Assembly: GCF_018863235.1 (NCBI RefSeq)
Contig: NZ_JAHKRS010000001.1
Coordinates: 434,001 to 498,000 of the forward strand
Direction: 5' to 3'
Length of the DNA: 64,000 nt
DNA from: Pseudomaricurvus albidus
GTDB taxonomy: Bacteria > Pseudomonadota > Gammaproteobacteria > Pseudomonadales > Cellvibrionaceae
Under the pieces are notes generated by a model. That model did no database searches and was not told where the DNA came from. It was given only the letters and a program-made list of their open reading frames with translations. The translations under genes and the position numbers were made by a program. Shown piece by piece: positions 56,065-64,000 of this stretch. The stretch's first letter is position 1. Each line of letters starts with the position of its first letter.

Positions 56065-56162
56065 GTCAGTGATGGCTAACCCATCAGAACGCCGATAGCG
56101 CAGCCCCGGTTGAGCCCCGTCCCTCAACCTGTTGATCGGCCAGCAGATGCGGTCAAAACCCG

Positions 56163-56192
56163 AAAAAACGAAAGCCCAGGCTTTCGTTTTTT
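56163..56192. terminator. hupB: Bidirectional terminator after hupB
   Basis: A perfect 14-bp inverted repeat (AAAAAACGAAAGCC / GGCTTTCGTTTTTT) with a minimal loop and T-tracts in both directions, 98 bp past the hupB stop. Confidence 0.85.
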
Positions 56193-56241
56193 TATGTAAG
56201 GAAACCCGTTTGTACAGCAAACGCCAGGAGGAAAACACCCT

Positions 56242-57510
56242 ATGAGCCTGACTACCCGGATTCTTATCGCCATGACCGCCGGCCTGGCAGTGGGCATATT
56301 GACCAACCTGCTCGGCAACAGCGGTTGGCTCAGTCCCACCCTTCAGGGCTGGATCAGCGACGGGTTCGTCAACGGCCTGCTGGATGCGGTTGGCCAGATG
56401 TTTGTCGCCTCCCTTAAATTACTGGTAGTCCCCCTGGTGTTTATCTCACTGGTGTGTGGTGCCAGCGGTCTCGGGGAGAGTTCCCGTGTGGGTGCCATGG
56501 CCGGCAAAACCCTGGCGCTCTACCTGTTAACCACCGCCATTGCCATCAGTCTGGCGCTGTTGCTGGGCAACATGATCCGCCCCGGTGATGGTATCGGACT
56601 GGAAACCTCCCTGTCGTTTGCGGCCCAGACGCCTCCCTCCCTGAAAGAGGTACTGGTGAATATTGTCCCCAGCAACCCGGTGCAGGCCATGGCCGATGGC
56701 AACATGCTGCAGGTCATTGTCTTCGCTCTGTTGATGGGGATTGCCATTGCCCGCTGTGGTGACACCGGCCAGAAAGTGCGCGAGTGGTTCGTCAATCTGG
56801 ACGAAGTGGTGATGAAAATGGTCGGCATCCTGATGGAACTGGCACCTTACGGGGTGTTCTGCCTGCTGGCCAAACTGTTCGCCGAACTGGGCGCCAGCGC
56901 CATCATCGAACTGGGGCTCTATTTCTCCACCGTGGTACTGGCCTTGCTGCTGCATTGCTTTGGCGTCTATGGCCTGATACTCAAACTGCTGACACGCATC
57001 AATCCGCTGGCCTTCTTTAAGCACCTGCGCCCGGTGATGATGTTTGCCTTTTCGACCTCTTCCAGCAATGCGACCTTGCCAATAACACTCCGCACAGCAG
57101 AGGAGAAGCTGGGCGTGGACAACCGTGTCGCCTCCTTCACCATCCCTCTGGGCGCCACCATCAACATGGACGGCACCGCGATCATGCAGGGTGTCGCCAC
57201 CGCGTTTATTGCCCAGGCCTACCAGATTGATATCGGCTTTACCGGTTATCTGACCGTGGTTCTGACCGCCACACTGGCCTCCATTGGCACCGCCGGTGTA
57301 CCCGGTGTGGGTCTCATTACTCTGGCGATGGTGCTGCAACAGGTGGGACTGCCGGTAGAAGGTATTGCCCTGATCATCGGTGTCGACCGGCTGCTGGACA
57401 TGATCCGCACCGCGGTGAACGTCACCGGCGACTCCATGGTGACCCTGACAGTGGCCAAGAGTGAGGATGCCTGGGATCAGCAAGTGTTTGAGAACAGCGG
57501 CAAGTCTTGA
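56242..57510 (+). CDS. Dicarboxylate/amino acid:cation symporter (DAACS family)
   Basis: 422 residues, GltP/DctA-like inner-membrane symporter. The family's serine-rich motif appears as STSSSNATLPITL, followed by INMDGTAIMQGVATAF and GTAGVPGVGLITL. It has about eight membrane segments and two re-entrant loops by pattern. Expected to take up glutamate, aspartate or C4-dicarboxylates with Na+ or H+. GGAGG lies 9 nt before the ATG. Confidence 0.92.
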   Translation: MSLTTRILIAMTAGLAVGILTNLLGNSGWLSPTLQGWISDGFVNGLLDAVGQMFVASLKLLVVPLVFISLVCGASGLGESSRVGAMAGKTLALYLLTTAIAISLALLLGNMIRPGDGIGLETSLSFAAQTPPSLKEVLVNIVPSNPVQAMADGNMLQVIVFALLMGIAIARCGDTGQKVREWFVNLDEVVMKMVGILMELAPYGVFCLLAKLFAELGASAIIELGLYFSTVVLALLLHCFGVYGLILKLLTRINPLAFFKHLRPVMMFAFSTSSSNATLPITLRTAEEKLGVDNRVASFTIPLGATINMDGTAIMQGVATAFIAQAYQIDIGFTGYLTVVLTATLASIGTAGVPGVGLITLAMVLQQVGLPVEGIALIIGVDRLLDMIRTAVNVTGDSMVTLTVAKSEDAWDQQVFENSGKS

Positions 57511-57534
57511 GCTAAGCTCTAAACCATCAATACG

Positions 57535-57909
57535 ATGGACTCAGCGCTGATGAAAGAAACCGGAAAGATCAACTACGTCGAATTGCCCGCCCGTGATCTG
57601 GAGGCCGCCAAGCGCTTTTTTCGCCAAGCGTTTGGCTGGTCGTTTGTGGATTATGGTCCGCAATACGTGGCGTTCGACAACGCCGGACTGGACGGGGGCT
57701 TTTTCCAATCGGATCAGGTGGCCACTACCGACAACGGCAGTGCGCTGGTGGTGCTCTACAGTGATGCCCTGGAAGACACGCTGGAGAAGGTCATCGCCGC
57801 GGGCGGCACTATCGTGAAAGACATTTTCTCATTTCCCGGCGGTCGCCGGTTTCACTTCACCGATCCCAACGGCAACGAATACGCGGTGTGGTCCGAGCCG
57901 GTAAACTAG
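57535..57909 (+). CDS. VOC (glyoxalase-like) family protein
   Basis: 124 residues. It opens INYVELPARDLEAAKRFFRQ, continues with DGGFFQSD, and ends in the strand FHFTDPNGNEYAVWSE, a pattern typical of small VOC-fold proteins. Metal-binding or substrate specificity cannot be judged. It lies 25 bp after the symporter gene and may be co-transcribed. Confidence 0.85.
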   Translation: MDSALMKETGKINYVELPARDLEAAKRFFRQAFGWSFVDYGPQYVAFDNAGLDGGFFQSDQVATTDNGSALVVLYSDALEDTLEKVIAAGGTIVKDIFSFPGGRRFHFTDPNGNEYAVWSEPVN

Positions 57910-57932
57910 ACTCAGACCGCACAGGTCTCTGG

Positions 57933-59342
57933 TCAGGCCTGCAGCTGACTGGTGATATTGTCCAGCTCTTCCGAGGATTCCAGTACCGCTTCCACCGCTT
58001 GACGGGCTCGGTCCTTATCCAGGTTCAGTTGCTCGTAGAACGCCTCCGGAATTCCCAGTCGCGGTCCCTGACCGATCCCATGTTGTTGCAACAACCGTTG
58101 AGCGATGAATACCAGCCTGGCGTACGCGCCGTGCTCTTCCGTGAAGCCGTCAGTATTGTTCTGATGACGCAGGGCGACCACCACCTCTTCGGGCATACCC
58201 CACAACTCCATTAACCAGCTGGCGATCTGATCGCGGGTCACACCGAGAACATGCATCTCAACAAGGTTGGGAGGTATGTGACCATTCACTTCTATGCAGC
58301 GACAAATGCGGCTGAACTGGGGCGGGAATACTTCAGCCAATACCAGCCAGCCGAAGTTGTGCAGTAAACCGGACAGGTAAGCCATGCCAAAGCCAGGGCG
58401 CTGCTCGCGGGGAATCACACGCACCAGCCCCTCGACCGTCGCGGCGGTGTAGACCGCCTGCTGCCAGTAAGGGGTGGCACCGTGGATCCCATCTTTGGGA
58501 ATGGACATGGTTTTTCCCAGAGCCAGGCCCAGCGCCAGATTCAACACCATGTCAAAACCCAGTACCCGGACAATCGCATCGTGAATGGAACGAATCTTTC
58601 CCGGAGCCGAGTAATAAGGAGAAGAAGCCCAGCTGACCACCTGCGCCGCCAGACTGGGATCGATTTCAACGATGCTTGCCAGGTCGCCAACGTCTGCGTT
58701 GGGATCAACCCGCAACTTGATGATGCGCTGTGCGGTTTCGGGCAGCGGTGGCAGCTCCAGGGTTTCCTCCAGTCGCTGCTTGATGCGCTTGGCGGTAAAG
58801 CTCTTCACCGCCGCCAGCAACTGCGCCTCATCACTGCCACTGTTTTGCAGTTTGTGCTCCAGCGCTTCCACCGGCACCGTGATATCACCCACCACCGAAC
58901 CGGAAACCATCAAGGCAAAATCCCGCTGATCAATTTGCAGCAGCTCACTGGCCCCGGAGTCCAGTAACACGGTGGGCTGATCAAGCAATCGCTGATCCAC
59001 CAGTGTCGGCATACCGGCCAGCTTGGGCAGGGCGGGAATCGAACTCAGCTGGTACTTTTCGTAGAGTCCTTTCAGATCATCGGCGGCGACCGGTTCCAGA
59101 GTCCGATCCAGTAACTGATTGGCCCGCTGAATATCGAACAGACCATCGGCACTGGCGATCACCTGCACCCGACCTTCGCTGTCCTGTAACAACAGTGAAC
59201 GGGCAGCTCCCAGCTGGCGCAAATGCTGCTCATGGGGGAGATCACTGACGCTGTAAACCTTACTTTCATCGGGACGCAACGCCACGGAATAATTGACGTT
59301 CTGCTGCTCCAGTAACTGCGACACACTGGTTGGGACGGACAA
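57933..59342 (-). CDS. HDOD signalling protein with YbaK-like N-terminal domain
   Basis: 469 residues. Residues about 1-160 resemble the YbaK/aminoacyl-tRNA deacylase fold (VNYSVALRP opening, then PALPKLAGMPTLVDQRL and QIDQRDFALMVSGS). The HDOD domain follows (about 200-400), with LPPLPETAQRIIKL and LSGLLHNFGWLVL. HDOD proteins act in signalling and lack HD hydrolase residues. The start is probably TTG 59342, because AGGAGAG lies 4 nt before it; the upstream ATG at 59414 has no good site. Confidence 0.82.
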   Translation of the reverse strand: MSVPTSVSQLLEQQNVNYSVALRPDESKVYSVSDLPHEQHLRQLGAARSLLLQDSEGRVQVIASADGLFDIQRANQLLDRTLEPVAADDLKGLYEKYQLSSIPALPKLAGMPTLVDQRLLDQPTVLLDSGASELLQIDQRDFALMVSGSVVGDITVPVEALEHKLQNSGSDEAQLLAAVKSFTAKRIKQRLEETLELPPLPETAQRIIKLRVDPNADVGDLASIVEIDPSLAAQVVSWASSPYYSAPGKIRSIHDAIVRVLGFDMVLNLALGLALGKTMSIPKDGIHGATPYWQQAVYTAATVEGLVRVIPREQRPGFGMAYLSGLLHNFGWLVLAEVFPPQFSRICRCIEVNGHIPPNLVEMHVLGVTRDQIASWLMELWGMPEEVVVALRHQNNTDGFTEEHGAYARLVFIAQRLLQQHGIGQGPRLGIPEAFYEQLNLDKDRARQAVEAVLESSEELDNITSQLQA

Positions 59343-59462
59343 AATACTCTCCTGATACCTCGGGTGGGGCAGACTAATCAACCCCGTTTGTTCAGTACTC
59401 CTGACCTGATGCAAACGACATTCAGGTCTCTTAAAAAGGGGGCCTGTCTACTACTCGCCCCT

Positions 59463-61556
59463 TTACACACTGGCGTAATTCTCACTGCTGCCCAGCCAGC
59501 GGCTGATCAACGCTTCGACCACCTCCGGATGGGTCGACATGATATGGCCTGCAACTTCTTTAATTCGCGGCAATAAAAAACCATCGCGCTGCAGATCCGC
59601 CAACCGGAAATTCACTTCACCGGTCTGCCGGGTGCCCAGAACCTCACCGGGGCCGCGCAATTCCAGATCTTTTTCGGCAATCACAAAACCATCGTTGGTC
59701 TCGCGCATCACTTTTAACCGCTCCCGACTGTACTGGGATAAGGGCGAGCCGTACAGCAGCACACAGTGACTGGCAGCCGAGCCACGTCCAACCCGACCGC
59801 GCAGCTGGTGCAGCTGCGCCAGCCCGAGTCGCTCGGGGTTTTCAATAATCATCAAGCTGGCGTTGGGGACATCCACCCCCACCTCAATCACGGTGGTGGC
59901 CACCAGCAGCTGCAACTCGCCAGCCTTAAACAATTCCATCTGTTGTTCTTTATCGGCCGCTTTCAGACGTCCATGAACCAACCCGACACGAATGTCCGCT
60001 AATGACTCAGTTAGCGATTGCGCCACCGCCTCGGCCGCCTGTGCTTCCAGCGCTTCAGATTCCTCAATCAGGGTGCACACCCAGTAAGCCTGTCGCCCTT
60101 CGAGGCAGGCGGCCCGCACCCGTTCCACCACCTCGTGGCGGCGTTCGTTACTGATGGCCACCGTGGAAACTGGCGTGCGCCCCGGCGGCAACTCATCGAT
60201 GATGGAGCAATCGAGATCCGCGTAGGCGCTCATGGCCAGAGTTCGGGGAATGGGGGTTGCGGTCATGATCAGCTGATGGGAGCGGCGCTTGTCCCTGGCC
60301 TTCTCTCTCAGCGCCAGTCGCTGATGCACACCGAAACGGTGTTGTTCGTCGATGATCGTCAGGCCCAGGTCGGCAAATTCAACGTCATCCTGAAACAGGG
60401 CATGGGTGCCGACAATGACCTGGGCCTCGCCACTGACAATCTCCGCCAATTGCTGGCGGCGTTCGGCCACCTTTTGTTTTCCGCTGAGCCAGCCCACGCG
60501 AATGCCCAGCGGTTCGAGCCACTGGGTAAAGCTTTTGCGGTGCTGCTCGGCAAGAATCTCCGTGGGCGCCATGATCGCCGCCTGCAAACCATTGCCCACC
60601 GCCTGCAGGGCTGCGAGAGCCGCCACCACGGTTTTGCCCGAACCGACATCCCCCTGCACCAGACGCAACATCGGAAAGGGCTGGGACAAGTCCGCAGCAA
60701 TTTCATCCGCCACCCGCTGCTGGGCTCCGGTAAGCTTAAAGCCCAGTTGCTGTTGGAAACGATCCAGCAAGCGCTGCGGTGTCGGCAGGGGCTGGGCGCC
60801 CTCGGCCTGAATCTTTTGCCGCACCCGCAACATGCTCAGGTGATGGGCCAGCAACTCTTCAAACGCCAGTCGCTGCTGGTAGGGATGTGTGCCCAGCAGC
60901 AGCTCATCGATGGGCGCGTCTTTGGGCGGGTGATGCAAAAATGCCAGAGCCTCGCTGAGCGGATAGGCTTCCCGCTTCCAGGCGTCGTCGGGGATCAGCT
61001 CTTGCAGGGTATGACTGCCCATCAGCTCCAGCGCCTGCTCGGTGAGATTGCGCAGCCGCTGCTGGGTGATGCCTTCAGTGGCGGGGTAGACCGGTGTCAG
61101 TCTGGATTCCAGTGGCGGCGGGCTACTGCCATCGAGAAAGTCGTACTCCGGGTGATAGAGCTCCAGACCCGAAGCACCGCGGCGGGCCTCGCCAAAACAG
61201 CGCAAACGGGCGCCGGGCACCAGCCGCTTTTTCTGTGCCGCGGTAAAGTGAAAAAACCGCAGGCTGATTACACCTGTGCCGTCCTGCAATCGGCACATCA
61301 GGCTGCGGCGGCGACCGAACACCACATCGCTGGCCCTGATCTCACCTTCAATGACGACACTGGCCATAGGCTGCACGCCGCCGATGGGAGTGACCCGGGT
61401 GCGATCCATATAGCGCAGTGGCAAATGAAACAGCAAATCCTGAATCGAGTGGATATGAATCTTTGCCAGCTTCTCCGCCAGCTGACCACCCACACCTTTC
61501 AGCGCGGTCACGTCCACCTGAGCCAGAGACGGAGCTGTGTTAACAACCGAGGTCAC
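59463..61556 (-). CDS. recG: ATP-dependent DNA helicase RecG
   Basis: 697 residues. Wedge OB-fold domain (about 20-200), then helicase motifs: GDVGSGKTVVAALAA (Walker A), DEQHRFG (DEXH-type), TATPIPRT and QLRGRVGRG. It remodels stalled forks and recombination intermediates. It follows oxyR by 27 bp on the same strand, as in Pseudomonas. Confidence 0.96.
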   Translation of the reverse strand: MTSVVNTAPSLAQVDVTALKGVGGQLAEKLAKIHIHSIQDLLFHLPLRYMDRTRVTPIGGVQPMASVVIEGEIRASDVVFGRRRSLMCRLQDGTGVISLRFFHFTAAQKKRLVPGARLRCFGEARRGASGLELYHPEYDFLDGSSPPPLESRLTPVYPATEGITQQRLRNLTEQALELMGSHTLQELIPDDAWKREAYPLSEALAFLHHPPKDAPIDELLLGTHPYQQRLAFEELLAHHLSMLRVRQKIQAEGAQPLPTPQRLLDRFQQQLGFKLTGAQQRVADEIAADLSQPFPMLRLVQGDVGSGKTVVAALAALQAVGNGLQAAIMAPTEILAEQHRKSFTQWLEPLGIRVGWLSGKQKVAERRQQLAEIVSGEAQVIVGTHALFQDDVEFADLGLTIIDEQHRFGVHQRLALREKARDKRRSHQLIMTATPIPRTLAMSAYADLDCSIIDELPPGRTPVSTVAISNERRHEVVERVRAACLEGRQAYWVCTLIEESEALEAQAAEAVAQSLTESLADIRVGLVHGRLKAADKEQQMELFKAGELQLLVATTVIEVGVDVPNASLMIIENPERLGLAQLHQLRGRVGRGSAASHCVLLYGSPLSQYSRERLKVMRETNDGFVIAEKDLELRGPGEVLGTRQTGEVNFRLADLQRDGFLLPRIKEVAGHIMSTHPEVVEALISRWLGSSENYASV

Positions 61557-61583
61557 CGTATTAACTCTGTTTTCGGATCATGT

Positions 61584-62492
61584 TCAGGGCTTCACCTGGC
61601 ACTGATTGATCGCCTGACGCAGGCGGTCAATGGCCTTGTGACGCGGAAAACTCGCGCGCCAGGCGAGAGCCACCGTGCGCTGAGGCACCGGGTCTGCGAA
61701 TGGTCGTGTGACCAACACATCCGGCGAATAGTTCGAGCCCGCCGCCGACAGCGGCAGGATGGTGATTCCCAAGCCCGACGCCACCATATGCCGCAGGGTA
61801 TCCAGCGAGCTACCCTCCGAAGCAAAACGGGTAGAGGCGTGATTTTCCAGACTCGGTTGCAAATTGGGACAGGCTTCCAGCACCTGATCGCGGAAACAGT
61901 GGCCCTCGCCCAATAACAGAACTGAGTGACCGTCAAAGTCGGAGGGTACGATTTCTTTCTTGGCCGCCAGGGGATGGTCGTGGCTCATCAGCACCACAAA
62001 CGGCTCGTCGTAGAGTGTCTGGGTAACCACGTCCGGTTCGGTAAAGGGCAAGGCCACAATAATGGCATCCAGGTCGCCTTTTCGCAGTCGCTGACGCAGT
62101 GTGGCCGTGTAGCCTTCTTCCACGTACAGGGGCATATCCGGGGCGATCTTCTGCAATTGGGGGATAAAATGCGGAAACAGGAATGGACCAATGGTAAAAA
62201 TGGCTCCCACGTTGAGCGGGCTGCTGAGCTGATCCTTACCGGCGGTGGCCATTTCCTTGATCAAGGCGGTTTGTTCCAGAACCCGCTGTGCCTGTGCAAT
62301 AATCTTCTCGCCAAGAGGCGTCGACTGAACCCGACTTTTGGAGCGCTCGAACAGCGCCACACCGAGTTCATCCTCGAGCTTTTTGACGGCGATACTCAGG
62401 GTCGGCTGCGACACAAAGCAGCGTTCCGCCGCACGGCCGAAATGCTGTTCCTGTGCCAGGGTTACGATGTAGCGAAGTTCAGTCAACGTCAT
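61584..62492 (-). CDS. oxyR: Hydrogen-peroxide-inducible regulator OxyR
   Basis: 302 residues. An N-terminal LysR helix-turn-helix (LRYIVTLAQEQHFGRAAERC then SQPTLSIAVKKLEDELG) precedes the regulatory domain. Its peroxide-sensing Cys pair is in GHCFRDQVLEAC, spaced as in OxyR. The start at 62492 has AGGTGG upstream; the frame to 62510 adds six residues only. It leads an oxyR-recG operon. Confidence 0.95.
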   Translation of the reverse strand: MTLTELRYIVTLAQEQHFGRAAERCFVSQPTLSIAVKKLEDELGVALFERSKSRVQSTPLGEKIIAQAQRVLEQTALIKEMATAGKDQLSSPLNVGAIFTIGPFLFPHFIPQLQKIAPDMPLYVEEGYTATLRQRLRKGDLDAIIVALPFTEPDVVTQTLYDEPFVVLMSHDHPLAAKKEIVPSDFDGHSVLLLGEGHCFRDQVLEACPNLQPSLENHASTRFASEGSSLDTLRHMVASGLGITILPLSAAGSNYSPDVLVTRPFADPVPQRTVALAWRASFPRHKAIDRLRQAINQCQVKP

Positions 62493-62533
62493 TGCAGCCA
62501 CCTGTTTCAATCCACGAATGGCCTTATTCTGGC

Positions 62534-62563
62534 ATAGAGTTCCTATAGACGAGAACTATTAGT
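62534..62563. promoter_or_regulatory. oxyR: Putative OxyR operator between oxyR and the epimerase gene
   Basis: The stretch ATAGAGTTC-CTATAGACGA-GAACTAT has inverted ATAG/CTAT elements at roughly 10-bp phase, similar to OxyR sites. It lies 42 bp upstream of oxyR, where LysR-type autoregulators normally bind. Confidence 0.5.
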
Positions 62564-62630
62564 TACATTTGACTTGATAAATTTTCAGGTTGATATTGAG
62601 CACCTTCTTTCACAGTAACTCAGGATCCTC

Positions 62631-63524
62631 ATGACCACGTCCTTCATCACACCGCCCCTGAAGACTGTCACCCTGCTGGGCTGTGGCGACATCGGCCAGC
62701 GACTGGCTGCACGTCTTCCGGATGACACCGAAGTGGTGGGTATTCGCCGCTCCCCCTGCGAGCATCCGCGCATTGACTACCGGCAAGCGGACCTGAACGA
62801 TCCGGACAGCCTGCACGCCAGCCTGCCACAAGACTCGGATGTCATCGTCATCACTCTGACCCCCAGTGAATTCAGCGACCAGGGTTATCAACAGGCCTAT
62901 GTCGATACGGTGAAAAACCTGCTGGCAGCACTGGAATCCCGCACACCGCCGCGACTGATTCTGTTTGTGTCCAGTACCAGTGTTTATGGCCAAACCGACG
63001 GCCAGTGGATCGATGAGAACTCGGCCACGGAACCCCGAGGCTATGCCGGCAAACGGCTTCTGGAGGCGGAGCAACTGCTTACTGACAGTGGTTATACCAC
63101 CTGCGTGGTGCGCTTCTCGGGTATTTACGGCCCCGGGCGCCAACGGCTGATCCAACAGGTGCGCGAGGGCAAGGGCGCGCCAGCCGGCGACGACGGCGCC
63201 CTGTACAGCAATCGCATTCATGTGGACGACTGTGCCGGGGTCCTGGCACATCTGATGCGACTGATGCAGCAGCCACAAACAACAGGCCTCCAGCGCCTGT
63301 ATCTCGCCAGCGACTGTGAACCCTCGGATCTGGGTGACGTCAAACAGTGGCTGGCGCAACAGATGGGCTTTGGCCCGGATCACCTGCAACCGGGGCCGCA
63401 AGCACCGAGCCGGGCCAGCAAACGCTGTCGCAACCAGCGACTGCTCGACAGTGGCTACCAGTTTCAATACCCCACCTATCAACAGGGTTACCGGCAGGTG
63501 CTGGAGACCATGGGCATCGCTTGA
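62631..63524 (+). CDS. NAD-dependent epimerase/dehydratase-like SDR protein
   Basis: 297 residues of the extended-SDR type (YeeZ-like). N-terminal nucleotide motif LLGCGDIGQRLAARL, then FVSSTSVYGQTDGQWIDENS and YAGKRLLEAE, which carry a likely Ser, Tyr and Lys, and later VVRFSGIYGPGR. Cytosolic; substrate unknown. AGGATC lies upstream of the ATG. It is divergent from oxyR and lies 20 bp before the next gene. Confidence 0.85.
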   Translation: MTTSFITPPLKTVTLLGCGDIGQRLAARLPDDTEVVGIRRSPCEHPRIDYRQADLNDPDSLHASLPQDSDVIVITLTPSEFSDQGYQQAYVDTVKNLLAALESRTPPRLILFVSSTSVYGQTDGQWIDENSATEPRGYAGKRLLEAEQLLTDSGYTTCVVRFSGIYGPGRQRLIQQVREGKGAPAGDDGALYSNRIHVDDCAGVLAHLMRLMQQPQTTGLQRLYLASDCEPSDLGDVKQWLAQQMGFGPDHLQPGPQAPSRASKRCRNQRLLDSGYQFQYPTYQQGYRQVLETMGIA

Positions 63525-63544
63525 CCGAAGGAGATCCGACATCC

Positions 63545-64000
63545 ATGCCTGAATTCCGGCTGATAGATTCGATTCACGAAGTCTCACCCACTGACTGGGA
63601 TGGTCTCTTCGATCAAGCCTCCAAGGGCCAGAGTGCGCGCTACCCGTTTATCCGGCATGGCTTTCTGGCGGCGCTGGAGGATTCCGGCTGCACCCAAACC
63701 GACACCGGCTGGACCCCCAAACACCTGCTGATTCACGACGGCGATCGTCTGATCGGCGCCATGCCCCTCTATCTGAAAGCCCACTCCTATGGCGAGTATG
63801 TGTTCGACTGGGCCTGGGCCGATGCCTACCGGCGCAACGGCCTCAATTATTACCCCAAACTGCTCAGCGCGATTCCCTTTACCCCCGCCAGTGGCCCGAG
63901 GCTGGCGCTGGCCGATGGCATTGATCCCCAACCCATGTTTGAGACTGTCAGTGAATTCCTGTCTGAAGCCTGCCTGACACACCACTGGAGCGGCTGGCAC
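63545..64000 (+). CDS. GNAT/FemAB-like acyltransferase, truncated by the window edge
   Basis: The frame from ATG 63545 remains open to the last base, giving 152 residues. It reads SARYPFIRHGFLAALEDSG then MPLYLKAHSYGEYVFDWAW, which matches the DUF482-type peptidoglycan-synthesis-related GNAT proteins. AAGGAG lies upstream. The C-terminal half is outside the window. Confidence 0.8.
   Translation, partial: MPEFRLIDSIHEVSPTDWDGLFDQASKGQSARYPFIRHGFLAALEDSGCTQTDTGWTPKHLLIHDGDRLIGAMPLYLKAHSYGEYVFDWAWADAYRRNGLNYYPKLLSAIPFTPASGPRLALADGIDPQPMFETVSEFLSEACLTHHWSGWH

Overview
The window looks like chromosomal DNA from a gammaproteobacterium, probably a marine or aquatic one. The housekeeping genes and their order (rph, yicC, gmk, rpoZ, spoT, ridA, phoR/phoB, ubiA/ubiC, a HU gene, recG/oxyR) are the set found in Pseudomonas and its relatives. 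A TonB-dependent receptor, a class GN-type sortase and a BLUF light sensor fit an aquatic bacterium. The genus cannot be fixed from the sequence alone.

Region 1 (1-14.2 kb) is metabolic and mostly on the minus strand. It holds a CDF cation transporter, then an aldehyde dehydrogenase and a PuuB-like FAD oxidoreductase divergent from an AraC-type regulator. Next comes an apparent operon of TonB receptor, amidase-signature enzyme and AtoE-like short-chain acid transporter, followed by a translationally overlapping malonyl-CoA synthetase/malonyl-CoA decarboxylase pair. A plausible but unproven reading is uptake and hydrolysis of an amide feeding malonate catabolism. rph and yicC follow at 14.2-16.1 kb.

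Region 2 (about 16.8-33.1 kb) is a visibly AT-rich accessory island lying between yicC/HIT and the BLUF gene, where relatives often have gmk directly after yicC. It carries: (a) a two-gene module of a double-GHKL ATPase/histidine-kinase-like protein and a response regulator with an unusual C-terminal domain; (b) a C5-cytosine methyltransferase abutting an AspBHI-like endonuclease; (c) a NERD/zinc-finger gene and an HNH nuclease gene separated by copies of a palindromic repeat; (d) a LysM-like, glycine-zipper candidate toxin followed by two small membrane proteins; (e) small membrane proteins, a frameshifted gene, and the orphan 3' end of a paralogue of the last island gene; (f) a zinc-ribbon membrane protein overlapping a secreted protein. 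No integrase, transposase, tRNA or att site was seen.

Region 3 (33-43.2 kb) returns to higher GC: BLUF sensor, an overlapping DUF3429/DCC/SDR trio, a MASE1 diguanylate cyclase, a sortase with a small LPTTAS-tailed substrate, a soluble PAS chemoreceptor, a LuxR-type regulator and two exported proteins.

Region 4 (43.5-64 kb) is the core block: gmk, rpoZ, spoT and ridA, then a LuxR-type regulator, a two-gene toxin-like locus (48.1-50.5 kb), phoR and phoB with a small lipoprotein gene between them, ubiA/ubiC, HU, a dicarboxylate symporter, a VOC protein, a YbaK-like/HDOD fusion, recG-oxyR, an SDR epimerase and a truncated acetyltransferase-like gene at the right edge. The strongest candidates for undescribed biology are the double-ATPase/regulator pair with the neighbouring methyltransferase/endonuclease pair, and the two toxin-like loci.
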